The position numbers and the translations under genes are program-made. The notes under the pieces were generated by a model that did no database searches, was not told where the DNA came from, and was given only the letters and a program-made list of their open reading frames with translations. Shown here in pieces: positions 54,935-63,843 of a stretch of DNA of 64,000 nucleotides (positions are counted from its first letter, which is position 1; every line of letters begins with the position of its first letter). This DNA comes from Terrimonas ferruginea DSM 30193 (lineage in GTDB: Bacteria > Bacteroidota > Bacteroidia > Chitinophagales > Chitinophagaceae), in assembly GCF_000425585.1 (NCBI RefSeq), contig NZ_KE384400.1, forward strand, positions 1 to 64,000. Reading direction: 5' to 3'.

Positions 54935-55582
54935 ATGGGCACGTTCTGGCTATGCTTCACAGCATTTACAACTTCTTTTGTTTTTACCTATATCAGTGTG
55001 TGGAACAGCAAACGTTTCAGTAATTATTTTTTCCTGGTACGTTACTCGACAGTGGTGCTTACCTATTGTCTTTTCTATGGTGTGTTGGCTGCGAGTTTAT
55101 ACCTCTTGCTGGCACCCGGGAAACTAACCATTGAAGACCAGTTGCTGCAGCTACCGGGTGAATGGGCGCTGGCTATCGGCGTAGGAATGGTCACGCATGG
55201 CGTAGCCGATCTGAACTTCTTCAATATCCGCCATGCCGGAGAATCATTTCCGGTTGGGCTGCGGAGTTTCTCGCGTTATGCGGAAGCATATTTCGAACGG
55301 CAATGCGATTCGGTTTGCTTTGATCGCTTTATCCTTTTCATTGCACCATACAGAAATAAATACCGCGATGCCGATCTCAATACGTTTAAGGAACAGGTGG
55401 TTCAGCTGCTATCAGCACATCCTTCACCCGAAAAAGTTGCAGCTTTTACCTCGGAAGTAATGGCGCCTGCCAACTCAGCCAAAGAGATCATTGACGGCAT
55501 CCTCCGGGAGTTTGGCAGAGATACACTGCAAACTATCGACAGAAATATGCAAGCCCTGCCGGCTTCAACTATTGTGGCGTAA
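54935..55582 (+). CDS. Membrane protein of unknown function
   Basis: 215 residues. Two or three N-terminal hydrophobic segments (FWLCFTAFTTSFVFTYISV; YSTVVLTYCLFYGVLAASLYLL; a weaker one near EWALAIGVGMVTHGV). A soluble helical domain follows (YAEAYFERQCDSVCFDRFI, in part), ending PASTIVA. It is the last gene of the run starting at 52068. The 3' end overlaps the convergent nucleosidase gene by 14 bases. I do not recognise the family. Confidence 0.6.
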   Translation: MGTFWLCFTAFTTSFVFTYISVWNSKRFSNYFFLVRYSTVVLTYCLFYGVLAASLYLLLAPGKLTIEDQLLQLPGEWALAIGVGMVTHGVADLNFFNIRHAGESFPVGLRSFSRYAEAYFERQCDSVCFDRFILFIAPYRNKYRDADLNTFKEQVVQLLSAHPSPEKVAAFTSEVMAPANSAKEIIDGILREFGRDTLQTIDRNMQALPASTIVA

Positions 55583-56165
55583 CAGTCGCCACACCAAATA
55601 ATTTCCGGAACGCCATCGCCGCTTTATGTACCTCCTCCGTCCAGTCTGCACCTGCGGTTTCGTCGGCACCATCAGTTATATATTTCAGGCAGAGGAAAGG
55701 AATATTCTCCTGCTTCGCAATATAAGCCAGCGGATAGGCTTCCATATCCACCACGTCATAATCTTCAGTAAGATGTTGCATTTCAAAACTGTCACCCGTG
55801 CCACAGATTCCCTGTGGTAAAGCCTCAATGCACAAACCATATTCCAGCAACGGCCCATGATCCGAGAACGGTGTTTCGTATAATTGAAATCCGAGACCGC
55901 GCACATCCATATCACGTTGTATAAAACGATTGCAGCACACCACTTCCCCTCTTGCAAAACGGCTGCTGCCGGCAGAACCGAGGTTGATGATGATACCGGG
56001 ACGGTGCTGATGCAGGTATTTGGAAAGACCAATGGCCGCATTTACCTTTCCTACCCCAACGATAAGCGGATTATATTGAATAAACTGCTCGGCCTCTTCG
56101 GATGCCAAAGCAAAAACAAAAAGAGGATCGTTCAGGTAAACGGAAAGATCAAGGCTATTTCCCAT
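55569..56165 (-). CDS. Nucleosidase/nucleoside phosphorylase-family protein
   Basis: 198 residues from ATG at 56165 (an alternative ATG lies at 56180). Motifs LIVGVGKVNAAIGLSKYL, GIIINLGSAGSS and VVDMEAYPLAYIA with the ribose-binding acidic pair, and YITDGADETAGADW, resemble 5'-methylthioadenosine/S-adenosylhomocysteine nucleosidases. It is shorter than MtnN (about 230). The exact base specificity cannot be told. A TTTG lies 19 bases before a TATTCGGC in the upstream region, a weak promoter candidate. Confidence 0.8.
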   Translation of the reverse strand: MGNSLDLSVYLNDPLFVFALASEEAEQFIQYNPLIVGVGKVNAAIGLSKYLHQHRPGIIINLGSAGSSRFARGEVVCCNRFIQRDMDVRGLGFQLYETPFSDHGPLLEYGLCIEALPQGICGTGDSFEMQHLTEDYDVVDMEAYPLAYIAKQENIPFLCLKYITDGADETAGADWTEEVHKAAMAFRKLFGVATVTPQ

Positions 56166-56216
56166 ACTGCTTGTTGGCATTAATTAATCGCCGAATATAC
56201 AACGGATTTTATTGAA

Positions 56217-56248
56217 CAAAAAGAGCCTGCGGCATACGCCACAGGCTC
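56217..56248 (-). terminator. Rho-independent terminator of the M14 peptidase gene
   Basis: On the minus strand GAGCCTGTGGC pairs with GCCGCAGGCTC around a 4-base loop, with one mismatch, and is followed by TTTTTG. It lies about 20 bases past the peptidase stop codon and before the nucleosidase gene. Confidence 0.8.
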
Positions 56249-56269
56249 CGGTATACAGCAAGGTCAGTA

Positions 56270-58861
56270 TTATTCCTCTTCTTCCGCCGCGCCGATAAAT
56301 CCGCTGCGCAACTGGATCTGGTTACCAAAATAGATCGCATTCAGCAAAAGACGGTCTGTGCCATGCCAGTAGCTGCGGTAAGTAGGGTCATCCGCAAATG
56401 AAATAATCTTCCCGCTACCCTCCTGGCTTACAAGAATGGCCGCCGTGTTATTGATACGTCCGATGTTTTTCTTTGATACATATCCGCCAATATAAGACGC
56501 GGCATCATATTTGGCCACCGTTGCGTATTTGTTGCGGGATGACAACAAGATCGTCTGACTGTTTTTGGTAAAAAATATTTTACGGTTGCTCAGTCCGAAT
56601 GCAATGGGATGGGAAATATCGATGTCTGCGGAAAACACACCGCCATTGATCCTGCGGGCCGCTTCGGTTGCTTCCTGGCTGGCATAATCGAGCCGCTCTG
56701 ACACCTTGCTTTCACTGCTGTCTACGGCCAGGCGTTCTTTTAAAATCTCCTGTTGAATGGCCCAGTCGATTGCGTTTTTAAACAAGATCAACGTGCCGCC
56801 ATCGGCTACCCAGGTTTTCAGTTTTGCGACGGTTGCTTTATCCAGTGTATTATAACTTCCGCTTGGCAGGATAATGGTATTGTAACGGTTGATGCCCGCA
56901 CGTGGCAAAGTGCCGATATCAAGTTTGGTCGGCGCTACGCCCACCTGCTGATTCAATAAAAACCATACCTGGCCGGCTTCTTCATAGTTTACACCTGTAC
57001 CAAATATCACCGCAATCGCCGGTTTGCGCACCGCTTTGATATTGTTGCTGCCAAGATCGATTCCTTCCAGGCTGAAGCCGGTGGAAACGGGAACGATATC
57101 TACTTTCGCCAGGGCTGCCGCTGTTTTCAACAAGCGGTACAAACTATCCGGTGTTATGCGTTGCGAAGCCGTAGGTATAACCAATGAACCGTAACTGAAT
57201 GCCAATTGTCCATTGTCTTTTTTAATGGTAAAAGGACGGTGCGCGCTTTTCACCACGATATCCTTATCCAGCAAAAGCTGCAATAATTTCGAAGCATCAT
57301 ACTCCGACCAGCTCACGACATACCCTACGCCACTTTGCGCGCCGGTAACGCTGCCACTGCGTTGCGGCACCGTTGTTACACGGTTACCGCGGTTACCTGC
57401 CGCGGTTTGTTTGGCATATTGCAGTCCGTAAGCGTGGATAAGCGACCAGGATGTATTGTCATAAAACTGGCTGTCGGCCAGTGGCGCGGTTTCTTCAAAG
57501 ATCGAATGCACGATACGGAAATTAGGCTGATCGGCGGGAACCACATAAGCTTTCCCTTTGTCAAATGTTTTCCCGGCAGTTACTACACGGTCGCTGACTT
57601 CATACACTTCCACCTGGTGCTGCAACAGCAGGTCAAGAAAATGATTGGTCAACGATTGATCTTTCGCATCGCCGAATACCCATTGTTTCACCGGATAAGC
57701 TTTCCCCTGGGTCAGGGCCGATTGGAAAAATTCCTTTTGCAGTTTAAACAGGCCGGTCTTCTCGGCTACCGCTCCGCGCACAGTAGCCAGACCGGTAAGA
57801 AATTGATTGCGGATCGTAAAAGCAAAACTCAAAAGACCAGTCTCCGTTTCTGTGAGCAAACCGCGGCTGCTGGCTTGTTCGAACGTAACGCCAACTGCCC
57901 CAAAGAAATCCGGGTACGTAGAGCCGTAGATGGGAGAAAGATTATCAAATTGTTCTTTGGTAAAATAAAGTGAACCGATTTTGTCCAATGCATCCGCATG
58001 ATACCTTGCCAAGGTTGTATTGAAATCATATGAAGCCTGCGGCACGATCGGGCTTTGTGTTCTTTTGGGTGATGGTTCAAAATAATACGTGCTGTTAGCG
58101 CCCATTTCGTGGAAGTCGATGTGCACATTCGGATACCAGCGGTGAAAGAACTTCAGGCGGTTCTGGCTCTCGATCTGTGTGGCGCTTAACCAGTCGCGGT
58201 TGAGGTTGGCGAGGTAATGATTGGATCTTCCATTAGGCCATCCTTCCACATGTTCTTTGTCCAGCGGATCGGAGGAGTAGGGTTCGGAATGATAGGAATT
58301 GTGCCAGTTGGCGGCGCGGTCGCGGCCATCGGGGTTTAGTGACGGATCAAGCAGCACTACGGATTCGGATAACCATTTCTTTGTTTCCTCACTTTGGCTG
58401 GCGGCCAGGTAATAAGCGGTAAGGATACCGGCTTCCCCACTCGATGTTTCGTTGCCGTGTACGCTGTAACCGAGTAATACCACTACCGGAGCGCTGGCGG
58501 TCAGCGCGGGTTTTGCGGGGTCCGCCTGCGCGAGATGCGCGGTGCGGATCGATTCGATGTTACGGTAGTTTTCGGGAGAAGTGATGGTGAGGATTACCTG
58601 CTCACGTTGTTCGTATGTTTTTCCGATCACTTCCAGGTGCACCCTGTCGGATACGCTTGCCAATTCTTTCAAATAGGCTATCAATTGATCATGACGCGTA
58701 TAGAAGGTACCGATGTCATAACCCAGGAAAGATTCCGGTGTCGGCACTTTCGGATCAAAAGGACCGCCATCTGCAAAAAAATATTTTTGTTGCGAACGCG
58801 ATGCAAAAGGCACCAGCAATGCAAGTGCAATGATGAGTTTGGATAATTGTATTCTTTTCAT
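56270..58861 (-). CDS. M14 zinc carboxypeptidase-like protein
   Basis: 863 residues from ATG at 58861; the open frame upstream is only the translation of a repeat tract. A signal peptide (IIALALLVPFASRSQ) precedes the M14 domain with zinc ligands H135 and E138 (GYSVHGNETS), substrate-binding NPDGRDRAANWHNS (in part) and HIDFHEMGANSTYYFEP containing the third ligand. After about 380 residues come glutamine-amidotransferase-like beta-alpha modules ending IQLRSGFIGAAEEEE. It is secreted to the periplasm or surface. It follows SusC and SusD in the same direction, so it may digest a peptide or peptidoglycan fragment that they import. Confidence 0.85.
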   Translation of the reverse strand: MKRIQLSKLIIALALLVPFASRSQQKYFFADGGPFDPKVPTPESFLGYDIGTFYTRHDQLIAYLKELASVSDRVHLEVIGKTYEQREQVILTITSPENYRNIESIRTAHLAQADPAKPALTASAPVVVLLGYSVHGNETSSGEAGILTAYYLAASQSEETKKWLSESVVLLDPSLNPDGRDRAANWHNSYHSEPYSSDPLDKEHVEGWPNGRSNHYLANLNRDWLSATQIESQNRLKFFHRWYPNVHIDFHEMGANSTYYFEPSPKRTQSPIVPQASYDFNTTLARYHADALDKIGSLYFTKEQFDNLSPIYGSTYPDFFGAVGVTFEQASSRGLLTETETGLLSFAFTIRNQFLTGLATVRGAVAEKTGLFKLQKEFFQSALTQGKAYPVKQWVFGDAKDQSLTNHFLDLLLQHQVEVYEVSDRVVTAGKTFDKGKAYVVPADQPNFRIVHSIFEETAPLADSQFYDNTSWSLIHAYGLQYAKQTAAGNRGNRVTTVPQRSGSVTGAQSGVGYVVSWSEYDASKLLQLLLDKDIVVKSAHRPFTIKKDNGQLAFSYGSLVIPTASQRITPDSLYRLLKTAAALAKVDIVPVSTGFSLEGIDLGSNNIKAVRKPAIAVIFGTGVNYEEAGQVWFLLNQQVGVAPTKLDIGTLPRAGINRYNTIILPSGSYNTLDKATVAKLKTWVADGGTLILFKNAIDWAIQQEILKERLAVDSSESKVSERLDYASQEATEAARRINGGVFSADIDISHPIAFGLSNRKIFFTKNSQTILLSSRNKYATVAKYDAASYIGGYVSKKNIGRINNTAAILVSQEGSGKIISFADDPTYRSYWHGTDRLLLNAIYFGNQIQLRSGFIGAAEEEE

Positions 58862-58872
58862 GTTTGAGAATT

Positions 58873-58969
58873 GTGAATAGTGAATAGTGAATCGTGAATC
58901 GTCAATGGTGAATGGCGAATCGTCAATGGTGAATCGTGAATCGTCAATGGTGAATGGCGATCGTGAATA
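58873..58969. repeat. Fourteen-copy GTGAATC-type heptamer tract
   Basis: Fourteen consecutive words, almost all GT[GC]AAT[GCA] with one six-base word, fill 58873-58969. They end 11 bases before the start codon of the M14 gene, in its leader. A larger internal period of about 42 bases (six words) is visible between 58894-58921 and 58936-58962. Confidence 0.9.
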
Positions 58970-58977
58970 AGTGGTTG

Positions 58978-59090
58978 CTTGCAAATAGGCAAATGTGGAA
59001 ATCAAACAGCCTTTTCGGATAATAGAGCGTTCATTTCACATTTACACATGGCCCCCGCCGCAGGCGGGGCACATTTGCACATTTATGTCT
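58978..59090. repeat. Composite with CACATTT words and a GC-rich palindrome
   Basis: GCAAATAG/GCAAATGT words (58979-58998) are followed by AAACAGCC (59004-59011), then CACATTT/ACACATG words. These flank a GC-rich hairpin GCCCCCGCC...GGCGGGGC at 59051-59070, and CACATTTG words close it. The composite ends just before the susD stop codon. The hairpin lacks a T-tract. Confidence 0.65.
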
Positions 59091-60428
59091 TCAGTAGCCG
59101 GGATTATTCTGTCCATTGAGATCGGGGTCAGAAAGCACATCGGATAAGGGAAGCGGGAAGAGCCAATAATTTTCATTGGTCAATCCCAACACCTCTCCTG
59201 CCCTGCGGGTACGTACCAGGTCAAACCAGCGGTGTGCTTCGAATGCAAATTCAATCCCGTTCTCCTCTTCGATTGCCAATAATACCTGCTCCTTGGTGAC
59301 GGCTGTTGTATTACCCACACCTGCACGGCTTCTCACGGCATTGAGATCATTCCGCGCTTCGTTCAGGAATTCCTGCTGCGCGCGCGCTTCTGCACGGATA
59401 AGATATAACTCGGCGATGCGGATGAGATAAGACGGATCGGTGCTTACACCAACGGTATTATACAATACACCATAAACATTGTTACCCGTTCCCGCGATCA
59501 ATGTGCTTCGTGTGCCGCCGATAGCCGGGTTATTTACTTTAGCAATAAAAGAAGCGGAAGGTTTGAGGGTGTATTGTCCTCCCGATGAACTCGGATACCA
59601 GAGATTCCAGAATGTGTTGCGGTCATTGTTGGAATACGCAAGTTCCAATACCGACTCTCTTGTTTGAAATGGTGTAGTAAAAAAGGTTTTATAAGGCGTC
59701 ACCAACTGGTACTTGGGATTGTCGATCACCTGTGTAGCGTACAACTCCGCATCGCGCCATTGTCTGCGGTAGAGATGTAATCTGGCACGCAAGGCGCGGG
59801 CCGTGCTCTTCTGTGCGCGATTCCTGGTGCTGGCATCTTCCGGTAATAGCCGTTCGGCTTCGATCAGGTCATTCAGCACCTGATCATACGTTTGTTCCAG
59901 CGTGCTTCTCCTGACGCCTTTGATGCCGGAAATATTTGCCGTAGGCGTCAACTGCAGTTGCACGCCTCCCCATCCCCTGGCCAGGTCGAAGTAACCAAGC
60001 GCGCGAATGAAATAGGCTTCACCCAGTATCTTATCTTTTTCTGCAGCCGGCAACGATGGATCGGTCAACCCGGGTACATAGGCAATTACACTGTTAGCTG
60101 AATTGATAGTGCGGTAAATACCTTGGTAAGCCGCCACGGTAGTAACGTTGTCGGCGGGTATCGCATTCTGATCCAGTTGCAGGTACTGACTCAGGGTACC
60201 GTTGAATACAACCTGGTCTGCAGTGATGGTGCCAAGAGTCGGATAGGAACCGGCATAATAGCTCTGCACGCCATCGTAAGCGCCGATGATCGCCGCTCTT
60301 GCCGATCCTGCGTCTACGATCGCCACTTCAGAAGGGATCTGGTTATTGGGATTCTCCGTCAGAAATTTCTTGCAGGAACTGAATACCGCAACTACGGAAA
60401 GAGATAAAAGAAAATAGTTTGTTTTCAT
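59091..60428 (-). CDS. SusD/RagB-family nutrient-binding lipoprotein
   Basis: 445 residues. Lipoprotein signal MKTNYFLLSLSVVAVFSSC with C19. SusD helical repeats follow (LGEAYFIRALGYFDLARGWGG; NRAQKSTARALRARLHLYRR, in part), and the C-terminal half has SYLIRIAELYLIRAEARAQ and FEAHRWFDLVRTRRAGEV. It forms a lid over the SusC channel at the cell surface and binds the imported ligand. Its ligand is unknown; the adjacent M14 peptidase favours a peptide-type substrate over a glycan. Confidence 0.92.
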   Translation of the reverse strand: MKTNYFLLSLSVVAVFSSCKKFLTENPNNQIPSEVAIVDAGSARAAIIGAYDGVQSYYAGSYPTLGTITADQVVFNGTLSQYLQLDQNAIPADNVTTVAAYQGIYRTINSANSVIAYVPGLTDPSLPAAEKDKILGEAYFIRALGYFDLARGWGGVQLQLTPTANISGIKGVRRSTLEQTYDQVLNDLIEAERLLPEDASTRNRAQKSTARALRARLHLYRRQWRDAELYATQVIDNPKYQLVTPYKTFFTTPFQTRESVLELAYSNNDRNTFWNLWYPSSSGGQYTLKPSASFIAKVNNPAIGGTRSTLIAGTGNNVYGVLYNTVGVSTDPSYLIRIAELYLIRAEARAQQEFLNEARNDLNAVRSRAGVGNTTAVTKEQVLLAIEEENGIEFAFEAHRWFDLVRTRRAGEVLGLTNENYWLFPLPLSDVLSDPDLNGQNNPGY

Positions 60429-60440
60429 ACATGAAGACTT

Positions 60441-63400
60441 TTAAAATGAAACATTTAATCCAACCTGGATCGTACGCGGCTGCGGTACGGTGGCCCAGTC
60501 GTATCCAGCGGTATTCTGGTTGCCACTCTGCGAGCTCACCTCCGGATCAAGTCCCGAATACTTCGAGATAGTAAAGAGATTGGTCACCTGCACGTAGGCG
60601 CGCAGCGAACTCAGGCGAAGCCGGTTGATTACCTGGGAAGGAAATTGATAGCTCAGTGATACATTCCGCAGGCGGATAAAAGAAGCATCCTCCAGGTACC
60701 GGCTGCTGAGATTGGCCACATTGCCGCCATAGTTATTCGCAGCACCGCCATTCTCCGCTGGATTGCCGCTGTAAGTGGTCAGTCTCGGAATATCGGTGAT
60801 GTCTCCGGGCCGCTGCCAGCGCTCCAACTGGATCGGCAAAAAGCCGATGTTGGCCTGCGTGCCTCCATGCACCAGGAAGAAATTCTGCATATTCAGGATC
60901 TTGTTTCCCTGGGTAAAAAAGAAGAAAAAGTTGAGCTCGAAATTTTTATAGTTCAGTGTATTGTTCAACCCTCCGTAATAATTGGGATTGGCATTGCCCA
61001 CAATCTGCCGGTCGGCGGCCGTAATGATGCCATCTTTATTCAGGTCTTCATACACGGCGTTGCCGGTTTGCGGATCGACGTATAATTGTTTATAGAGATA
61101 AAATGAATTCACGGGATGGCCTTCACGCAGAATAGAAGTATTGCGGCCTGAAGCACCGAGTGTAATATCGGAGGCTAGCTTTTCTATGCGGTTGGTATTC
61201 CAGGATATATTGAAATCGGTGGTCCAGCTAAAATCGGCGGTACTGATATTGTTCGTATGCAAACTCAATTCCCATCCTTTGTTTCTCACGGCGCCAAAGT
61301 TTTGCAGGTAGGTAGTAAATCCGGAACGGTAAGGCACCGGCACATTCAGCAACAGGTCATACGTATACTTGTTATAATAATCCAATGTAACGGTTAACCG
61401 CTTATTGAGAATGGTAAACTCGGTTCCGATATCCACCTGCCGGGTCGTTTCCCAGGTGAGATCGGGATTTGCCAATTGTGCGGGAGCGGTGCCTGGCTGA
61501 TCGAGGTAATTATAACCGGTAGACCACAGCCCCGGAGCCGCATAAGCATCAATACCATTTTGTGTACCGGACAAACCAATACTTCCGCGAATTTTCAGGT
61601 CATCAAAGAAATCCAGTCGCTGAATAAAATCTTCCTGTGACAAGCGCCAGGTAAACCCACCGGAAGGAAAATAACCCCATCTTTTATTTACACCAAAACG
61701 TGAAGAAGCGTCCGCACGGATGCTTCCGTCGAATGTGTATTTGTTGTCAAATGTGTAGCTGCCTTTGGCGAAAAAGGAAACCAGTTTTGCCAATGAACGG
61801 GAAGAAGAACCGGAACGGTTGGCCGCGGCAGAGATGGCTTTTATACTATTGGAAGGGAAGCCCGTGCCCGTGGCATTCGTATTTTGAAATAAAACCGTAT
61901 TAATCGAATTACCAATGAGCGCATTCACCGAATGACGACGGCCGATGTTTTTGATATACGTCAGTACCTGGTCTGCGGTGAACACGGTATTCTTTGTTTC
62001 ATTGGAAGTGGCAGAACCGTTAGAGGCGATGCCTGCACTGATTAGTGTATTCGCATAGTTGTTCTCATACATGCTGTTGTAATCGAGGCTGTAGCTGGTG
62101 CGGAACTTCAATTCTTTCAGCAAGGCAATTTCGGCAAACACATTCCCGATGGTGCGCCAGCCCACGGCATTGTTGTCGAGGTTTTCGATCAGGGCTATGT
62201 GATTGTCGAAACTACCATACCGCGCATAAGTGCCGTTTGCATTATAAATGGGCAGAAATGAACGGGGAAAAATAGCCGAGTTGATCACGCCTGTGGGACT
62301 ATTATCGTTTACGCTCACATTGCGATACGTACGGCTGATATTGACACTGGTGCCGGCTTTAAGAATACGGTTGATCTGGTTGTCGTAATTAAGTCTTGTG
62401 GCAAAACGTTCAAAATTGGAAGGTCGAACGATGCCTTCCTGTTTGAGATAACTGAAGCTGGCGTAGTAGGTACTTCTTTCGCTGCCACCTTGCAAGCCGA
62501 GTTCGTAGTTCTGTGTCCTGGCCGTGCGGAACAATCCGCTGATGCGGTCGTAGGTCTGCAACGTGTCGGGATTATAGGGCAGGGTGATCGTAGACGGATC
62601 GATGCCCTGATCGATGGCCGTGTTGATGCGGGATTCATTGACCAGTAAACCATTCTCCGGACCCGTCACAAGTTTGAACTTCTTCGGCGCGTCGGACCAT
62701 CCCTGTGATACATGTAAAGAAACCTTACCCGCGCTGTTTTGCCGGCCGCGTTTGGTGGTCACGATTACAACACCGTTGGCGCCTTGCGAACCGTAGATCG
62801 CCGTGGCGTTGGCATCTTTTAAAATCTGGATACTCTGTATATCGGCGGGATTGATATCCGCAAGCGGATTAGACTGCTGCTGGTTACCGAGGCTTGTCCT
62901 GATAAGATCGGTATTGCTGACGATCACCCCGTCGATAATATAAAGCGGGTCAGCGGAAGCATTGATGGAATTATTACCGCGCACGCGAAACGTAACGCCA
63001 CCTCCGGGTACGCCGGAATTGGCAGTAACCTGTACACCGGCGGCCTTGCCCTGCAACAACTGATTGAAACCGGCAGCCGGAATGTTTTTGATATCATCGG
63101 CTGAAATACTGGCGATAGAACCGGCAATGAACCGTTTATTCTGCGTGCTATAGCCGGTTACGATCACATCATCGAGTTGTTTACTGGCAGACTGCAGCGT
63201 TACATTATACGAAGAGGCGGAACTAAGTTTTACCTCCTGCAACGTAAAACTGCTGTGCGTGATGGTCAGCGTGTGGGTGTTGCCCGCCACTTCGATCTGG
63301 AAACTTCCGTCCTTGCGGGAAACGGTCTGGTTTCTTCCGGCGGAGATCGTGGCACCTTCCACCGGCGTGTTGGTTTCAGCTTGCGTGATGATCCCGGAGA

Positions 63401-63485
63401 CGGTCCTGGCAGGCAACTGGGCATGTAGCTGCGCGGCAAGGCCGGTCAATACCAGGAGCAAAACGCTCATGAATTGTCTTCTCAT
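60441..63485 (-). CDS. SusC/RagA-family TonB-linked outer membrane receptor
   Basis: 1014 residues. Signal peptide (SVLLLVLTGLAAQLHAQ), carboxypeptidase-regulatory-like domain (RTVSGIITQAETNTPVEGATI, in part), then a TonB-box/plug region with LDDVIVTGYSTQ, GFNQLLQGKAAGVQV and SIQILKDANATAIYGSQGANG. A 22-strand type barrel follows, ending RTIQVGLNVSF. It imports a ligand across the outer membrane with TonB energy, together with SusD encoded 12 bases downstream. No sigma/anti-sigma pair is adjacent. Confidence 0.93.
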   Translation of the reverse strand: MRRQFMSVLLLVLTGLAAQLHAQLPARTVSGIITQAETNTPVEGATISAGRNQTVSRKDGSFQIEVAGNTHTLTITHSSFTLQEVKLSSASSYNVTLQSASKQLDDVIVTGYSTQNKRFIAGSIASISADDIKNIPAAGFNQLLQGKAAGVQVTANSGVPGGGVTFRVRGNNSINASADPLYIIDGVIVSNTDLIRTSLGNQQQSNPLADINPADIQSIQILKDANATAIYGSQGANGVVIVTTKRGRQNSAGKVSLHVSQGWSDAPKKFKLVTGPENGLLVNESRINTAIDQGIDPSTITLPYNPDTLQTYDRISGLFRTARTQNYELGLQGGSERSTYYASFSYLKQEGIVRPSNFERFATRLNYDNQINRILKAGTSVNISRTYRNVSVNDNSPTGVINSAIFPRSFLPIYNANGTYARYGSFDNHIALIENLDNNAVGWRTIGNVFAEIALLKELKFRTSYSLDYNSMYENNYANTLISAGIASNGSATSNETKNTVFTADQVLTYIKNIGRRHSVNALIGNSINTVLFQNTNATGTGFPSNSIKAISAAANRSGSSSRSLAKLVSFFAKGSYTFDNKYTFDGSIRADASSRFGVNKRWGYFPSGGFTWRLSQEDFIQRLDFFDDLKIRGSIGLSGTQNGIDAYAAPGLWSTGYNYLDQPGTAPAQLANPDLTWETTRQVDIGTEFTILNKRLTVTLDYYNKYTYDLLLNVPVPYRSGFTTYLQNFGAVRNKGWELSLHTNNISTADFSWTTDFNISWNTNRIEKLASDITLGASGRNTSILREGHPVNSFYLYKQLYVDPQTGNAVYEDLNKDGIITAADRQIVGNANPNYYGGLNNTLNYKNFELNFFFFFTQGNKILNMQNFFLVHGGTQANIGFLPIQLERWQRPGDITDIPRLTTYSGNPAENGGAANNYGGNVANLSSRYLEDASFIRLRNVSLSYQFPSQVINRLRLSSLRAYVQVTNLFTISKYSGLDPEVSSQSGNQNTAGYDWATVPQPRTIQVGLNVSF

Positions 63486-63843
63486 TAAATGTGGTTTAAA
63501 AATGATAAATCAAAGCCAGGCAGGCAGTCGTCGGGGAATTGTCATAGTGAAGGCGCGGGAAAGACTAACAACAACAGCAGTTGAAGTCCGGCATCATGCG
63601 CATACAACAAACAGGACCAGTACACATTCGTACCGGAGGCAACTGCTGGTGATGTTGGAAAGAAAAGCGCATGATTTAGTTTATTAGTCTATTCGATTGG
63701 TGGACAAATATAAAACATCGGTTCAAATAAAAAAGAATATTAGTCTATTATTTTTATAGACTAAATAAATCCGAACGGCCGGTTGCACGGAAAATGGCGC
63801 GATACCGGTAACCGGTACAGAGATAAGGTAGTCTAAGGTTGTT
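63486..63843. promoter_or_regulatory. Regulatory gap upstream of susC with repeated TTAGTCTAT motif
   Basis: This 358-base divergent gap holds a -7-like TATATTTG on the minus strand (63712-63705). TTAGTCTAT occurs at 63684-63692 and 63740-63748, and its reverse complement ATAGACTAA at 63756-63764, so the last two form a 9-bp inverted repeat with a 7-base spacer. TAGTCTAA occurs again near 63831. The motifs flank the susC promoter box. The transcript leader would be about 210 bases long, with no riboswitch that I recognise. Confidence 0.5.

Noticed and set aside
58862..59005. N-terminal extension of the M14 peptidase with 7-residue periodic sequence
   Set aside because: It is only the translation of the 7-base repeat tract; the signal peptide starts at the ATG at 58861.
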